Positions 25,123-32,394 of a DNA stretch of 34,901 nt are shown here, piece after piece (within the stretch, counting starts at the first letter, position 1; each line of letters begins with the position of its first letter). The translations under genes and the position numbers were made by a program. The notes beneath the pieces were generated by a model that worked only from the letters and a program-made list of their open reading frames with translations, did not search any database and was not told where the DNA came from. The stretch is from Deltaproteobacteria bacterium (GTDB taxonomy: Bacteria > Myxococcota > Myxococcia > Myxococcales > 40CM-4-68-19): positions 1-34,901 of the forward strand of contig JANXXR010000502.1 in the NCBI GenBank assembly GCA_025350525.1, in the 5' to 3' direction.

Positions 25123-25820
25123 TCCTGCTCGACCAGCTCTGGCAGAAGTACGCGGCGCAGGTGCCGTACGCGCGGACCTTCGTGCAGCTGGCGCACGGGA
25201 AGTTCAGCAACGACCACGTCGCCTTCCGCTCGCTGGATCTGCGCCCCATCGCCCGCGTCTTCGAGGAGCTCGGCTGGAAGCGGGCAGGGGAGTACGACTT
25301 CCCCGAGACGCACCTGAACGCCATCCACCTCGTCAAGCCCGGCGAGCCGCGCGTCTTCGTCAGCGAGCTGCGCATCAAAGAGCTGTCGGCGCGGGCCCGC
25401 GAGATCCTGGCGCAGCTTCCGCCCGACCCGCCCTACGACGGCAGCGCCGGCTGGTTTTGCGGCCCGGACTTGCGCCCGCGCGAGGACGAGCTGCTCGAGC
25501 TGGAGCGCGAATCGCAGTACGGCGCCTGGCTCTTGCTCTTCGGGCGCGAGGTCAACCACTTCACCGCCAGCGTGCCCGACGTCGCCGAGTGGCAGCGCAA
25601 GATGCGGGAGGCGGGAATTCCCATGAAGGACGAAATCGAGGGCGCGCCCGGCGCCGGACTGCGCCAGACCGCCACCCGCGCGGCTCCGCGCCGCGTGCAG
25701 CTCCGCGAGCGCGAGCGCGACTGGCCCTATGCCTATCTCGAGATCGCCGAGCGCAACGGCGGCTTCGACGGCTTCGTCGCCGCCCAGGCCAGCCAGCTCT
25801 TCGACATGACCCGCCGTTGA
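25119..25820 (+). CDS. DUF1338 protein (2-oxoadipate dioxygenase/decarboxylase-like)
   Basis: Encodes a 233-residue member of the DUF1338 family. Larger relatives (HglS, YdcJ) are Fe(II) enzymes of the vicinal-oxygen-chelate fold that turn 2-oxoadipate into 2-hydroxyglutarate in lysine breakdown. Likely metal ligands are visible: His33 in NDHVAFRSLD, His147 in EVNHFTAS, and a Glu in YAYLEIAERNGGFDGF. It is about half the size of HglS, as in the short branch of the family, whose substrate I cannot state. ATG 25119 overlaps the upstream glycosyltransferase stop (ATGA), so it is made with the polysaccharide enzymes, although no role there is obvious. Its stop lies inside the first copy of a 37-base tandem repeat. 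Confidence 0.82.
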   Translation: MILLDQLWQKYAAQVPYARTFVQLAHGKFSNDHVAFRSLDLRPIARVFEELGWKRAGEYDFPETHLNAIHLVKPGEPRVFVSELRIKELSARAREILAQLPPDPPYDGSAGWFCGPDLRPREDELLELERESQYGAWLLLFGREVNHFTASVPDVAEWQRKMREAGIPMKDEIEGAPGAGLRQTATRAAPRRVQLRERERDWPYAYLEIAERNGGFDGFVAAQASQLFDMTRR

Positions 25821-25892
25821 GATCCGGGGACACCATACGCAACTCCGACCTTCGGGAGATCCGGGGACACCATACGCAACTCCGACCTTCGG
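25819..25892. repeat. 37-bp perfect tandem repeat, REP-like
   Basis: Two identical 37-base copies lie head to tail (25819-25855 and 25856-25892). Each contains ATCCGGGGACACCATACGCA followed by ACTCCGACCTTCGG. The first copy begins on the last two bases of the DUF1338 stop codon. The GGGGACACCATAC core resembles, from memory, short repeats scattered through Deltaproteobacteria genomes next to REP-associated (RAYT/IS200-like) transposase genes. No transposase is present here, so these would be non-autonomous copies. Confidence 0.85.
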
Positions 25893-25984
25893 CTCCGCTG
25901 CTGCTGACGTCGTGCGCTCGAGAGTCTCCACGCGACGGGTGGCCGCGCGCTTGGGCCGGTGGTCCGCCTGCAAAGGAGGAAGTC

Positions 25985-26365
25985 ATGAAAAAGATCTGCG
26001 CCCTCGCTGCGGTGCTCCTCTGCGGGTGCTGGGAGACCGGCTTCTCCTGGTCAGTCTCTGGCACGGCGCGCGACGCACGGTCGGGCGCGGCGGTCTCCGG
26101 CGCCCTGGCCGTCATCCGCTGCGCCGGTGTGGCCGGCGCCGGATACGACTCTTCGGACTTGGAGGCGCAAGACTCGAACTCGCTCACCGACAGCGCCGGG
26201 CGCTTCGGCCTCTCGTCCCTGGGCGACGGCCCGCACCTCGGCTGCGAGCTGCAGCTCAGCGCCGCCGGGTACCAGAACTGGTCCGGAGCGCTCTCGCAGG
26301 CGTGCCAGACGCAGGCCAGCGGCCGCTGCCAGAAGGCGCAGGTGGAGGTCGCGCTCTCGCACTAG
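25985..26365 (+). CDS. Small lipoprotein with carboxypeptidase-regulatory-like fold
   Basis: Encodes a 126-residue predicted lipoprotein. The signal sequence MKKICALAAVLLCGC ends in a lipobox with Cys15 as the lipidated residue. The mature part fits a single beta-sandwich of the CarboxypepD_reg type: WSVSGTARDARSGAAVSGALAVI, then SLTDSAGRFGLSSLGDGPH and LQLSAAGYQNWSG. Such domains are common on surface proteins and have no catalytic role. Several cysteines (about residues 42, 84, 105 and 113) could form disulfides outside the cytoplasm. ATG 25985 is preceded by AAGGAGG with five-base spacing, the strongest ribosome site in this region, so it is probably well expressed. It lies between the tandem repeat and the WbaP-type gene. 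Function unknown. Confidence 0.78.
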   Translation: MKKICALAAVLLCGCWETGFSWSVSGTARDARSGAAVSGALAVIRCAGVAGAGYDSSDLEAQDSNSLTDSAGRFGLSSLGDGPHLGCELQLSAAGYQNWSGALSQACQTQASGRCQKAQVEVALSH

Positions 26366-26389
26366 GACCGCTGACTCGAGTGGAAGCGT

Positions 26390-26560
26390 TCAGCGAAAGG
26401 GAGCGAAGTCGACCGAAAGCAAGAGCGCCACCGTGCCCACCGACTGGTCGGACTTCGCCGGAATTTCGGTCGACGCGCTGGTGTATGCGGGCCGCTCGGC
26501 CTGGCTCCAGAGCGTCCACTGCAGCGAGAGCCCCAGCGAGGCAAGCCCGGTAGCGATCAT
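26390..26560 (-). CDS. Possible small protein or 3' remnant, beta-barrel-like end
   Basis: A minus-strand frame from ATG 26560 encodes 56 residues (MIATGLASLGLSLQWTLWSQ, then SASTEIPAKSDQSVGTVALL and LSVDFAPFR). The codons are G/C-ending, as in real genes here. The alternating hydrophobic pattern and phenylalanine near the end recall the last strands of an outer-membrane beta-barrel, so this may be the surviving 3' tail of a lost gene. A longer version from GTG 26596 is possible. It is convergent with the lipoprotein gene and divergent from the WbaP-type gene. No family recognised; low confidence. Confidence 0.35.
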   Translation of the reverse strand: MIATGLASLGLSLQWTLWSQAERPAYTSASTEIPAKSDQSVGTVALLLSVDFAPFR

Positions 26561-26635
26561 GCCCGGCCGACCCCCTCGCGCGGCGGGTGGCCACACTCTT
26601 GCGCCGCCCGCCTGGTATTGCTAGGCCAACCCGCG

Positions 26636-28036
26636 ATGTTCAAGCGCCACAACCAGCTCCTCACTGCCCTGCGCGTGGCGCTCGACCTGCTCATCGTGGG
26701 CGGCGCCTTCTGGGGCGGGTGGGGCCTGCGCTTCGGCTCGCCCCGGACCTGGCCGTATACCGAGCTGCCGGCGCTGCGCGAGACCTTCCTCGTCGGCGTG
26801 CTCGCCGCCTTCATCTGGCCGTTCACCTTCAACGCCGTCGGCCTCTACCGCCCGCAGCGGCAGAAGACGCCGCTCGACGAGATGTTCTCCGTCTTCAAGG
26901 CTTCGCTCATCGCCGGCCTGCTGCTGGTCGCGCTGACGTACTTCATCGGCGAGCAGCGCTTCTCGCGCGGCATGCTGAGCATGTTCACCAGCCTGGCCTT
27001 CCTCGGCGTCTCGCTGGAGCGCGTCTTCTTCAAGGAGCTGCTGCAAGAGCTGCGGCGCCGTGGCTACAACCAGCGCTTCATCCTGGTGCTGGGCGCGGGC
27101 CGCCTCGCCCGGCAGGTGCTGGAGCAGGTGGACCTGCACAAGGAACTGGGCCTCACCGCCGTCGGCTGCCTGAGCGTCACCCAGCAGCGCGTCGGCACCA
27201 GCGTCGCGGGAGTGGAAGTGATCGGCACCGTCCGCGACCTGCAAAAGGTGCTGCGCGACCGCGTGGTGGACCAGGTGCTGGTGGCGCTGCCGTCGCGCTC
27301 GATGCACCACCTCTCGCGGGTGATGGACGTCTGCGCCGACACCACCGTCGACGTCAAGCTGGTTCCCGACGTCTACCAGTACGCCACGCTCTTCGGCGGT
27401 CTCGAGGAATTCGGCGGCCTGCCCATCGTCAACCTCCAGTCCACGGGCGTGCTCGGCATCAACGCCGTCGCCAAGCGGATCTTCGACCTGATCTTTTCGA
27501 CCCTCTTCCTGGTCGCGCTCTCGCCGCTCCTCGCCGCGCTGGCGCTGCTGGTCAAGGCGAGCAGCCCGGGGCCGGCGCTCTACCGGCAGGAGCGCGTCGG
27601 CCTCGACGGCAAGCCCTTCCGCATGATCAAGTTCCGCACCATGCGCGAAGGCGCGGAGGCCAAAGGCCCGCAGTTCGCCAGCGACAAGGATACGCGCACC
27701 ACCCCGCTGGGCGCTTTTTTGCGCCGCACCTCGCTCGACGAGCTGCCGCAGCTCTGGAACGTCCTCCAGGGTGACATGAGCCTGGTCGGCCCGCGCCCCG
27801 AGCGGCCCATCTTCATCGACCAGTTCCGCCGCCGCATTCCGCGCTATCAGCTGCGCCATATGGTGAAAGCGGGAATGACCGGCTGGGCGCAGATCCACGG
27901 CCTGCGCGGCAACACCAGCATCCAGATGCGCGTCGAATACGATTTATACTACATAGAACATTGGTCGCTGCTGCTCGACCTGCGCATCCTCGCGCGCACG
28001 GTGGCCTTCGGCTTCCTCTCGCGGAACGCGTACTGA
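26636..28036 (+). CDS. Polyprenyl-phosphate sugar-1-phosphate transferase (WbaP/WcaJ type)
   Basis: Encodes a 466-residue enzyme that starts a polysaccharide repeat by moving a sugar-1-phosphate, probably from UDP-sugar, onto undecaprenyl phosphate at the inner membrane. The N-terminal part has four to five membrane helices (ALRVALDLLIVGGAFWGGW, LVGVLAAFIWPFTF and others). A nucleotide-binding-like middle domain follows (FILVLGAGRLARQVLEQVD). The C-terminal catalytic domain has KRIFDLIFS, ALYRQERVG, FRMIKFRTMR, SLDELPQLWNVLQGDMSLVGPRPERP and GMTGWAQIHGLRG. Length is normal. ATG 26636 is chosen; the ribosome site is weak. An AT-rich patch with TTA and ATA codons (27944-27955) encodes the conserved DLYYIEHW motif. 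The stop overlaps the NamZ start. Confidence 0.94.
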   Translation: MFKRHNQLLTALRVALDLLIVGGAFWGGWGLRFGSPRTWPYTELPALRETFLVGVLAAFIWPFTFNAVGLYRPQRQKTPLDEMFSVFKASLIAGLLLVALTYFIGEQRFSRGMLSMFTSLAFLGVSLERVFFKELLQELRRRGYNQRFILVLGAGRLARQVLEQVDLHKELGLTAVGCLSVTQQRVGTSVAGVEVIGTVRDLQKVLRDRVVDQVLVALPSRSMHHLSRVMDVCADTTVDVKLVPDVYQYATLFGGLEEFGGLPIVNLQSTGVLGINAVAKRIFDLIFSTLFLVALSPLLAALALLVKASSPGPALYRQERVGLDGKPFRMIKFRTMREGAEAKGPQFASDKDTRTTPLGAFLRRTSLDELPQLWNVLQGDMSLVGPRPERPIFIDQFRRRIPRYQLRHMVKAGMTGWAQIHGLRGNTSIQMRVEYDLYYIEHWSLLLDLRILARTVAFGFLSRNAY

Positions 28037-29181
28037 TGGTGCGCCTCGGCATCCCGGAACTGGTCCTGGCCGTCAAAGGCCTGCGGGTCGGCGCCATCTT
28101 GAATCCCACCAGCGTCACGCCCGATCTGCGCCACCTCGCCGACGTGCTGCAAGAAGCGGGCGCCCTCGCCGCGCTCTTCGGCCCCGAGCACGGCGTCCGC
28201 GGCGACGTGCAGTATCTCGAGGAGGTGGAGGACGCCAAAGACCCGCGCACCGGCGTTCCGGCCCACTCGCTCTACGGCAAGGACTTCCAGAGCCTGACGC
28301 CGCGGGACCATCAGCTCGAGGGCCTCGACGCGCTGGTCTTCGACATCCAGGACGTCGGCAGCCGCTACTATACGTACCTCGCCACCATGGGCCTCGCGCT
28401 GCAGGCGGCGGCGAAGCACAAGCTGCGCTTCATCGTCCTCGACCGGCCCAACCCCATCGGCGGCGCCGCAGTCGAGGGCGGCGTCATCCAGCCGGGCTTC
28501 GAATCCTTCGTGGGCCTGTGGCCCGTCTGCGCCCGCCACGGGATGACCGCCGGAGAGTACGCGCGCTTCATCAACCGGGGCGCTGATCTGCAAGTCATCG
28601 AAATGCGCGGCTGGCGGCGCGACCAGCACTTCTCCGAGACCGGCCTGCCCTGGGTGATGCCCTCGCCCAACATGCCCACGCCCGAGACCGCGCTCGTCTA
28701 TCCGGGCATGTGCCTGCTGGAAGGAACCAACCTCTCCGAGGGCCGCGGCACCACGCGCCCGTTCGAGCTCTTCGGCGCGCCCTGGCTCGACGGCGAGCAA
28801 CTCGCAGAGGCGCTGCGGGCGGAGAAGCTGCCCGGCGTACGCTTCCGCCCCTGCTCCTTCACGCCCACCTGGGACAAGCACGCGAAGGTCCGCTGCCACG
28901 GGGTGCAAATCCATTTGCACTACGCGCGCGGCCTCGACGCCGTCCGCCTCGGCGTCGCCTGCCTGGTGCAGGCGCGGGCGCAAAACCCGGCGCAGTTCCG
29001 CTGGCGCACCGAGCGGTACGAGTTCGTCGACGACAAACCCGCCATCGACCTGCTGGCGGGCAGCGCGCAATTCCGCGCCCAGGTGGAGCAGGGCAGGTCG
29101 GTCGCGCAGCTGTGCGCCGCCTGGGACGCGGAGCGCGCGGCCTTCCTCGGCGCGCGCGAGAAGGTCCTGCTCTATGCCTGA
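28036..29181 (+). CDS. namZ: NamZ-type exo-beta-N-acetylmuramidase (DUF1343)
   Basis: Encodes a 381-residue DUF1343 protein. Characterised members (NamZ) remove terminal N-acetylmuramic acid from peptidoglycan fragments during cell-wall recycling. Clear family text: ALFGPEHGVRGDVQ, DALVFDIQDVGSRYYTYLAT, FIVLDRPNPIGGAAVEGG, RHGMTAGEYARF, and MPSPNMPTPETALVYPG followed by LLEGTNLSEGRGTTRPFELFG. Many relatives carry a signal peptide; this one starts directly with the mature-type sequence, so it is predicted cytoplasmic. ATG 28036 overlaps the stop of the WbaP-type gene by one base, and nadD starts eight bases before its stop, indicating one operon. Confidence 0.92.
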   Translation: MVRLGIPELVLAVKGLRVGAILNPTSVTPDLRHLADVLQEAGALAALFGPEHGVRGDVQYLEEVEDAKDPRTGVPAHSLYGKDFQSLTPRDHQLEGLDALVFDIQDVGSRYYTYLATMGLALQAAAKHKLRFIVLDRPNPIGGAAVEGGVIQPGFESFVGLWPVCARHGMTAGEYARFINRGADLQVIEMRGWRRDQHFSETGLPWVMPSPNMPTPETALVYPGMCLLEGTNLSEGRGTTRPFELFGAPWLDGEQLAEALRAEKLPGVRFRPCSFTPTWDKHAKVRCHGVQIHLHYARGLDAVRLGVACLVQARAQNPAQFRWRTERYEFVDDKPAIDLLAGSAQFRAQVEQGRSVAQLCAAWDAERAAFLGAREKVLLYA

Positions 29182-29713
29182 GGTCGCTCTCTTCGGGGGC
29201 AGCTTCGACCCCCCGCACGTCGGCCACCTGCTGGCCGCGGCGTACGTCCTCGCCACCGAGCCCGTCGACGAACTGTGGCTGGTGCCGGTCTTCTCCCATC
29301 CCTTCGGCAAGCAGTTCGTGGGCAGCTTCGAGCACCGCGTCGCCCTCTGCGAAACGCTCGCGCGCGAGCTGCCCCGCACCCGCGTCTCGCGCGCCGAGGA
29401 GGAGTCGGGCGAGGCCCGCACGGTCGATCTCCTGGAGTACCTGCACCGCCAGCATCCGGGCACGCGGTGGGCATTGGTGCTGGGCACCGATCTCAACGCC
29501 GAGCGCCCGCAGTGGAAGAACTTCGAGCGCATCACCCAGCTCGCCCGCGTCATCCCGGTGCAGCGGGGCGGCTATCCGGACGGCCAGGGCCCGGTGCTGC
29601 CCGAAGTCTCGTCGACACAGGTCCGCGCCCTGCTCAAGTCCGGCGGCAATCTGTCGCAGCTGTTGCCCCGCGCCGTGCTCGCGGCGATCCAGACGGCGGG
29701 CACCTACCGCTGA
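29174..29713 (+). CDS. nadD: Nicotinate-nucleotide adenylyltransferase
   Basis: Encodes a 179-residue cytoplasmic enzyme that joins ATP to nicotinate mononucleotide, the penultimate step of NAD synthesis. The nucleotidyltransferase motif is VALFGGSFDPPHVGHLLAA at residues 4-22, with the ATP-binding His-x-x-His. The second motif is the C-terminal SSTQVRALLKSGG. The middle has ALVLGTDLN, where the usual text is a GxD loop. The loop normally reading PPHK is PVFSHPFGKQF here, a variation seen in some relatives. ATG 29174 overlaps the NamZ gene by eight bases, so translation is probably coupled to it. Confidence 0.92.
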   Translation: MPEVALFGGSFDPPHVGHLLAAAYVLATEPVDELWLVPVFSHPFGKQFVGSFEHRVALCETLARELPRTRVSRAEEESGEARTVDLLEYLHRQHPGTRWALVLGTDLNAERPQWKNFERITQLARVIPVQRGGYPDGQGPVLPEVSSTQVRALLKSGGNLSQLLPRAVLAAIQTAGTYR

Positions 29714-29734
29714 TTCTAAGGTATCGTCCGATCC

Positions 29735-30535
29735 GTGCGCTCCCTCGCTCGCCTGTGTGCGTCCTTCGCCGTCCTCTGCGCCGCCGCCCCCGCGCTCGCC
29801 GCTGCCACGCCCGCGGAAGAGCCGCCGGAGACCCCGATCTCCGTGCCCTCCTCGATCCCGGTCGGCTTCCTCATCGCCTGGAAGCCCACCATCATCTCGG
29901 TGCGCATCGACACCGGCAAGGGCTCCGAGTTCGGCTCCGACACCTTCGAGGCGCTGCGCGCGCTGGGCCGCTACACGACCACGCTCTTCGGCGAGAAGCT
30001 GCTCGCCCGCGCCGAGATCGAAGGCGGCCAATTCCGCACCGACACGCAGGGCGCCCGGCTCGGCAGCAACGGCTTCGACCTCACCGCCCGCGCCCTCGGC
30101 GGCACCGCCACCCGCATCAACCAGGGCCTCACCGTCACCGCCAGCGCCGGCCTCATCACCCGCTACCAGCGGGGCACCGAGGCGCAGGGCGGGGCGCCGC
30201 GGGTCGGCATCCTCGGCTTCACCTCCAACCTCGAGTTCGAGTTCCGCGTCGCGCCGGCGGTGACCTTGTCCGCCTTCTTCGAGGGCGGGCTCACCCCCAT
30301 CGCCTACGGCACGCAGCCCAACGTGGGCGTCCTCTCCGACGCCAGCGAGCTTCGCTTCCGCCTCCAGGTGTCCATCGACCTCTCGCCCAGGACGGCCGTG
30401 GACATCGGCTACGACTTCACCCGGTGGCACGCCAGCTTCTCCGGCAGCACCGTGCTGGGAAACAGCAACCCCGACGCGCTCCTGCTCGAGGCGCGCGAGC
30501 ACGCCGTCACGCTGGGAGTGCGCTGGAAGCCTTGA
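29735..30535 (+). CDS. Predicted outer-membrane beta-barrel protein
   Basis: Encodes a 266-residue exported protein that I do not recognise as a named family. Residues 1-23 form a clear signal peptide (MRSLARLCASFAVLCAAAPALA) with cleavage at Ala-Leu-Ala. The mature protein starts with a short Pro/Glu-rich stretch. It then shows many alternating polar/hydrophobic segments about ten residues long (ISVRIDTGKG, LLARAEIEGGQF, FDLTARALGG, GLTVTASAGLITRYQ, LEFEFRVAPAVTLSAFFEGG, AVDIGYDFTRWHA) and ends AVTLGVRWKP. This pattern fits an outer-membrane beta-barrel of about ten to twelve strands. GTG 29735 places the signal peptide correctly. Spacing to nadD is 21 bases. Function unknown. Confidence 0.72.
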   Translation: MRSLARLCASFAVLCAAAPALAAATPAEEPPETPISVPSSIPVGFLIAWKPTIISVRIDTGKGSEFGSDTFEALRALGRYTTTLFGEKLLARAEIEGGQFRTDTQGARLGSNGFDLTARALGGTATRINQGLTVTASAGLITRYQRGTEAQGGAPRVGILGFTSNLEFEFRVAPAVTLSAFFEGGLTPIAYGTQPNVGVLSDASELRFRLQVSIDLSPRTAVDIGYDFTRWHASFSGSTVLGNSNPDALLLEAREHAVTLGVRWKP

Positions 30536-30568
30536 ACGGCGCCGGTGGCGGGGATACGGTGCGCCCCC

Positions 30569-31564
30569 ATGGCCTTTCCCGCCGACCGACCTCGCCGCCT
30601 CCGCCGCACCGAGACCCTGCGCTCGCTGGTGCGCGAGACCGAGCTGCGGCCGCGCGACTTCATGCTTCCGCTCTTCGCCGTCTCGGGCAAGGGCGTGCGG
30701 CGGCCCATCGCCTCGATGCCCGGCTGCGCCCAGCTCTCGGTGGACCTGATCGTCGAGGAGGCGCGCGGCGCCTGGAAGTCCGGCGTCCGCTCGCTGATCC
30801 TCTTCGGCATTCCCGACCAGAAGGATGCGCAGGGCACCAGCGCCTGGGATCCCGACGGCCCGGTCTGCACCGCCTTCAAGGCGCTCAAGGACGCGCTGCC
30901 CGACCTGGTGCTGGTCGCCGACGTCTGCATGTGCGAGTACACCGATCACGGCCACTGCGGCCCGCTCGAGCGCGACGCCCGCGGACACGTGGCGGTGGCC
31001 AACGATCGCACGCTGCCGCTCTTGGCGAGGGCCGCCGTCGCCTATGCGCAGGCGGGGGCGGACATCGTCGCGCCCAGCGACATGATGGACGGCCGCGTCG
31101 CCGCCATCCGCAAGGGCCTCGACGAGCACGGGCTGAGCGAGACCGCGGTCCTGAGCTACGCGGTCAAGTACGCCAGCGGCTTCTACGGCCCGTTTCGCGA
31201 CGCCGCCCAGAGCACCCCCAAAGAGGGCGACCGGCGCGGCTACCAGATGGATCCCGGCAACGTGCGGGAGGCCCGCCGCGAAGCGCTGCTCGACGTGGAG
31301 GAGGGCGCCGACATGCTCATGGTCAAGCCGGCGCTCGCCTACCTCGACGTCATCGCCGAGGTGAAGCGCATCAGCAACCTGCCGATCGCGGCCTACAACG
31401 TCTCGGGCGAATACTCGATGCTCAAGGCGGCGGCGCAGCACGGCTGGATCGACGAGCGCCGGGTCTGCCTCGAGATCCTCACCGCCATCAAGCGCGCCGG
31501 CGCCGACCTCATCCTCACCTACAGCGCCGTCGACGCCGCGCGCTGGCTGCAAGATGTCGCTTGA
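30569..31564 (+). CDS. hemB: Delta-aminolevulinic acid dehydratase (porphobilinogen synthase)
   Basis: Encodes a 331-residue cytoplasmic enzyme that condenses two 5-aminolevulinate molecules into porphobilinogen in heme synthesis. The active-site zinc cysteines are 120, 122 and 130 in [14 protein letters not shown], so this is the zinc-dependent type. The two catalytic lysines are Lys200 in [16 protein letters not shown] and Lys253 in [12 protein letters not shown]. Other family text: [22 protein letters not shown] and [14 protein letters not shown] 30569 starts at the expected N-terminus; GTG 30545 would add eight unlikely residues. The next gene's longest frame overlaps its end by 11 bases. 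Confidence 0.97.
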   Translation: MAFPADRPRRLRRTETLRSLVRETELRPRDFMLPLFAVSGKGVRRPIASMPGCAQLSVDLIVEEARGAWKSGVRSLILFGIPDQKDAQGTSAWDPDGPVCTAFKALKDALPDLVLVADVCMCEYTDHGHCGPLERDARGHVAVANDRTLPLLARAAVAYAQAGADIVAPSDMMDGRVAAIRKGLDEHGLSETAVLSYAVKYASGFYGPFRDAAQSTPKEGDRRGYQMDPGNVREARREALLDVEEGADMLMVKPALAYLDVIAEVKRISNLPIAAYNVSGEYSMLKAAAQHGWIDERRVCLEILTAIKRAGADLILTYSAVDAARWLQDVA

Positions 31565-31619
31565 AGAGGAGGAGCCGGCTTTGCCGGCGACGGGCCGCAG
31601 CCGAAGGGCGGAGGCAATC

Positions 31620-31817
31620 GTGTCCACCCGGTGGAAGATCGTCGAGACCAGCGCGGTCACCGACGATAATCTGGAGTCCATCCTCAACGAGTGGACCGGG
31701 CAAGGCTGGACCTTCGAGGGTATGCAGTTCGCCATGCGGGAGTCGTCGAAGCGCCCGGCCATGGCCTTCGTGCTCTTCACCCGCAGCGAGGAAGCGCAGG
31801 CCGATGACGTTGGATAA
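31620..31817 (+). CDS. Small DUF4177-like protein
   Basis: Encodes a 65-residue protein, MSTRWKIVETSAVTDDNLES and so on, with the text LNEWTGQGWTFEGMQFAMRE and AMAFVLFTR. The pattern of a short strand, a helix, 'GWTFE' and two more strands is that of DUF4177, small proteins of unknown role. I chose GTG 31620 because GGAGG lies five bases upstream. An ATG at 31554, inside hemB, would add a low-complexity, unlikely N-terminus ([14 protein letters not shown]). The end overlaps the RDD-family gene start by 14 bases, so both are likely made together with hemB. Confidence 0.7.
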   Translation: MSTRWKIVETSAVTDDNLESILNEWTGQGWTFEGMQFAMRESSKRPAMAFVLFTRSEEAQADDVG

Positions 31818-32394
31818 CGCAGGGCCTCCCAGCCCGGGCTATCCGCCGGCGGACTTCCGCCGCCGCGCGGTGGCGCGCAGCCTCGACCTGGCCGTGGCCC
31901 TCGCGCCGCTCCTGCTGGTGCCCCGCGGACACCTGCGCGCGGGGCAGATCCTCTCGGCTGCGCTGCTCCTCTGCGGCGACTCGCTCTTCGGGCCCGGGCG
32001 CTCCCTGGGCAAGCGGCTCACCGGTCTTAGAGTGTTGGTGCTGGGCAGGCCGCGGCCCTGCGGCAACCGGCAGTCGATGGTCCGCAACGCCATCTTCGTG
32101 ACGGGCCTGTTGCCGGCCGCTGCCGGCGCGCCCCTGCCGCTGACCTTTGCCGCGCTCGCCTGCCTGGTGCTGCTGGAGGCCGGGGTGGCGCTGCGGCCGC
32201 TAACTCGCGATCTCGGCCAGCGCCGTCTGGGCGATCTCCTCGCCGGCACGCAGGTGATCGACGCCTCCATCGCCATCGGCCTGCCGCGAGCGCCGCCCGT
32301 CGAACCTCCTCGCGCGACGGCCCCGCTGGCCTCGCGCGCCGCACGAAAGTCTGTCCAGCCCGACAAGGAACCTCAAGCATGCGCCTGGCCCTGA
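31804..32394 (+). CDS. RDD-family membrane protein
   Basis: Encodes a 196-residue protein of the RDD family, small membrane proteins of mostly unknown function, a few of which are linked to ion or sodium transport. Family marks: FRRRAVARSLDLAVALAPLLL at the start, with the Arg and Asp of the name, then DSLFGPGRSLGKRLTGLRVLV, a conserved block, and a final DLGQRRLGDLLAGTQVID. About three or four membrane helices lie between. The last ~35 residues are polar and Pro/Ala-rich. ATG 31804 overlaps the preceding small gene by 14 bases, and its end overlaps the tandem ligase by 16 bases, a densely packed operon. Confidence 0.82.
   Translation: MTLDNAGPPSPGYPPADFRRRAVARSLDLAVALAPLLLVPRGHLRAGQILSAALLLCGDSLFGPGRSLGKRLTGLRVLVLGRPRPCGNRQSMVRNAIFVTGLLPAAAGAPLPLTFAALACLVLLEAGVALRPLTRDLGQRRLGDLLAGTQVIDASIAIGLPRAPPVEPPRATAPLASRAARKSVQPDKEPQACAWP

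Noticed and set aside
31574-31588. GCCGGC-TTT-GCCGGC palindrome at the hemB 3' end as a terminator
   Set aside because: No T-run follows and genes continue in the same operon with overlapping ends.
28859-31780. Very long minus-strand frame opposite namZ-nadD-hemB
   Set aside because: Shadow of four well-supported plus-strand genes; no motifs and no ribosome site.
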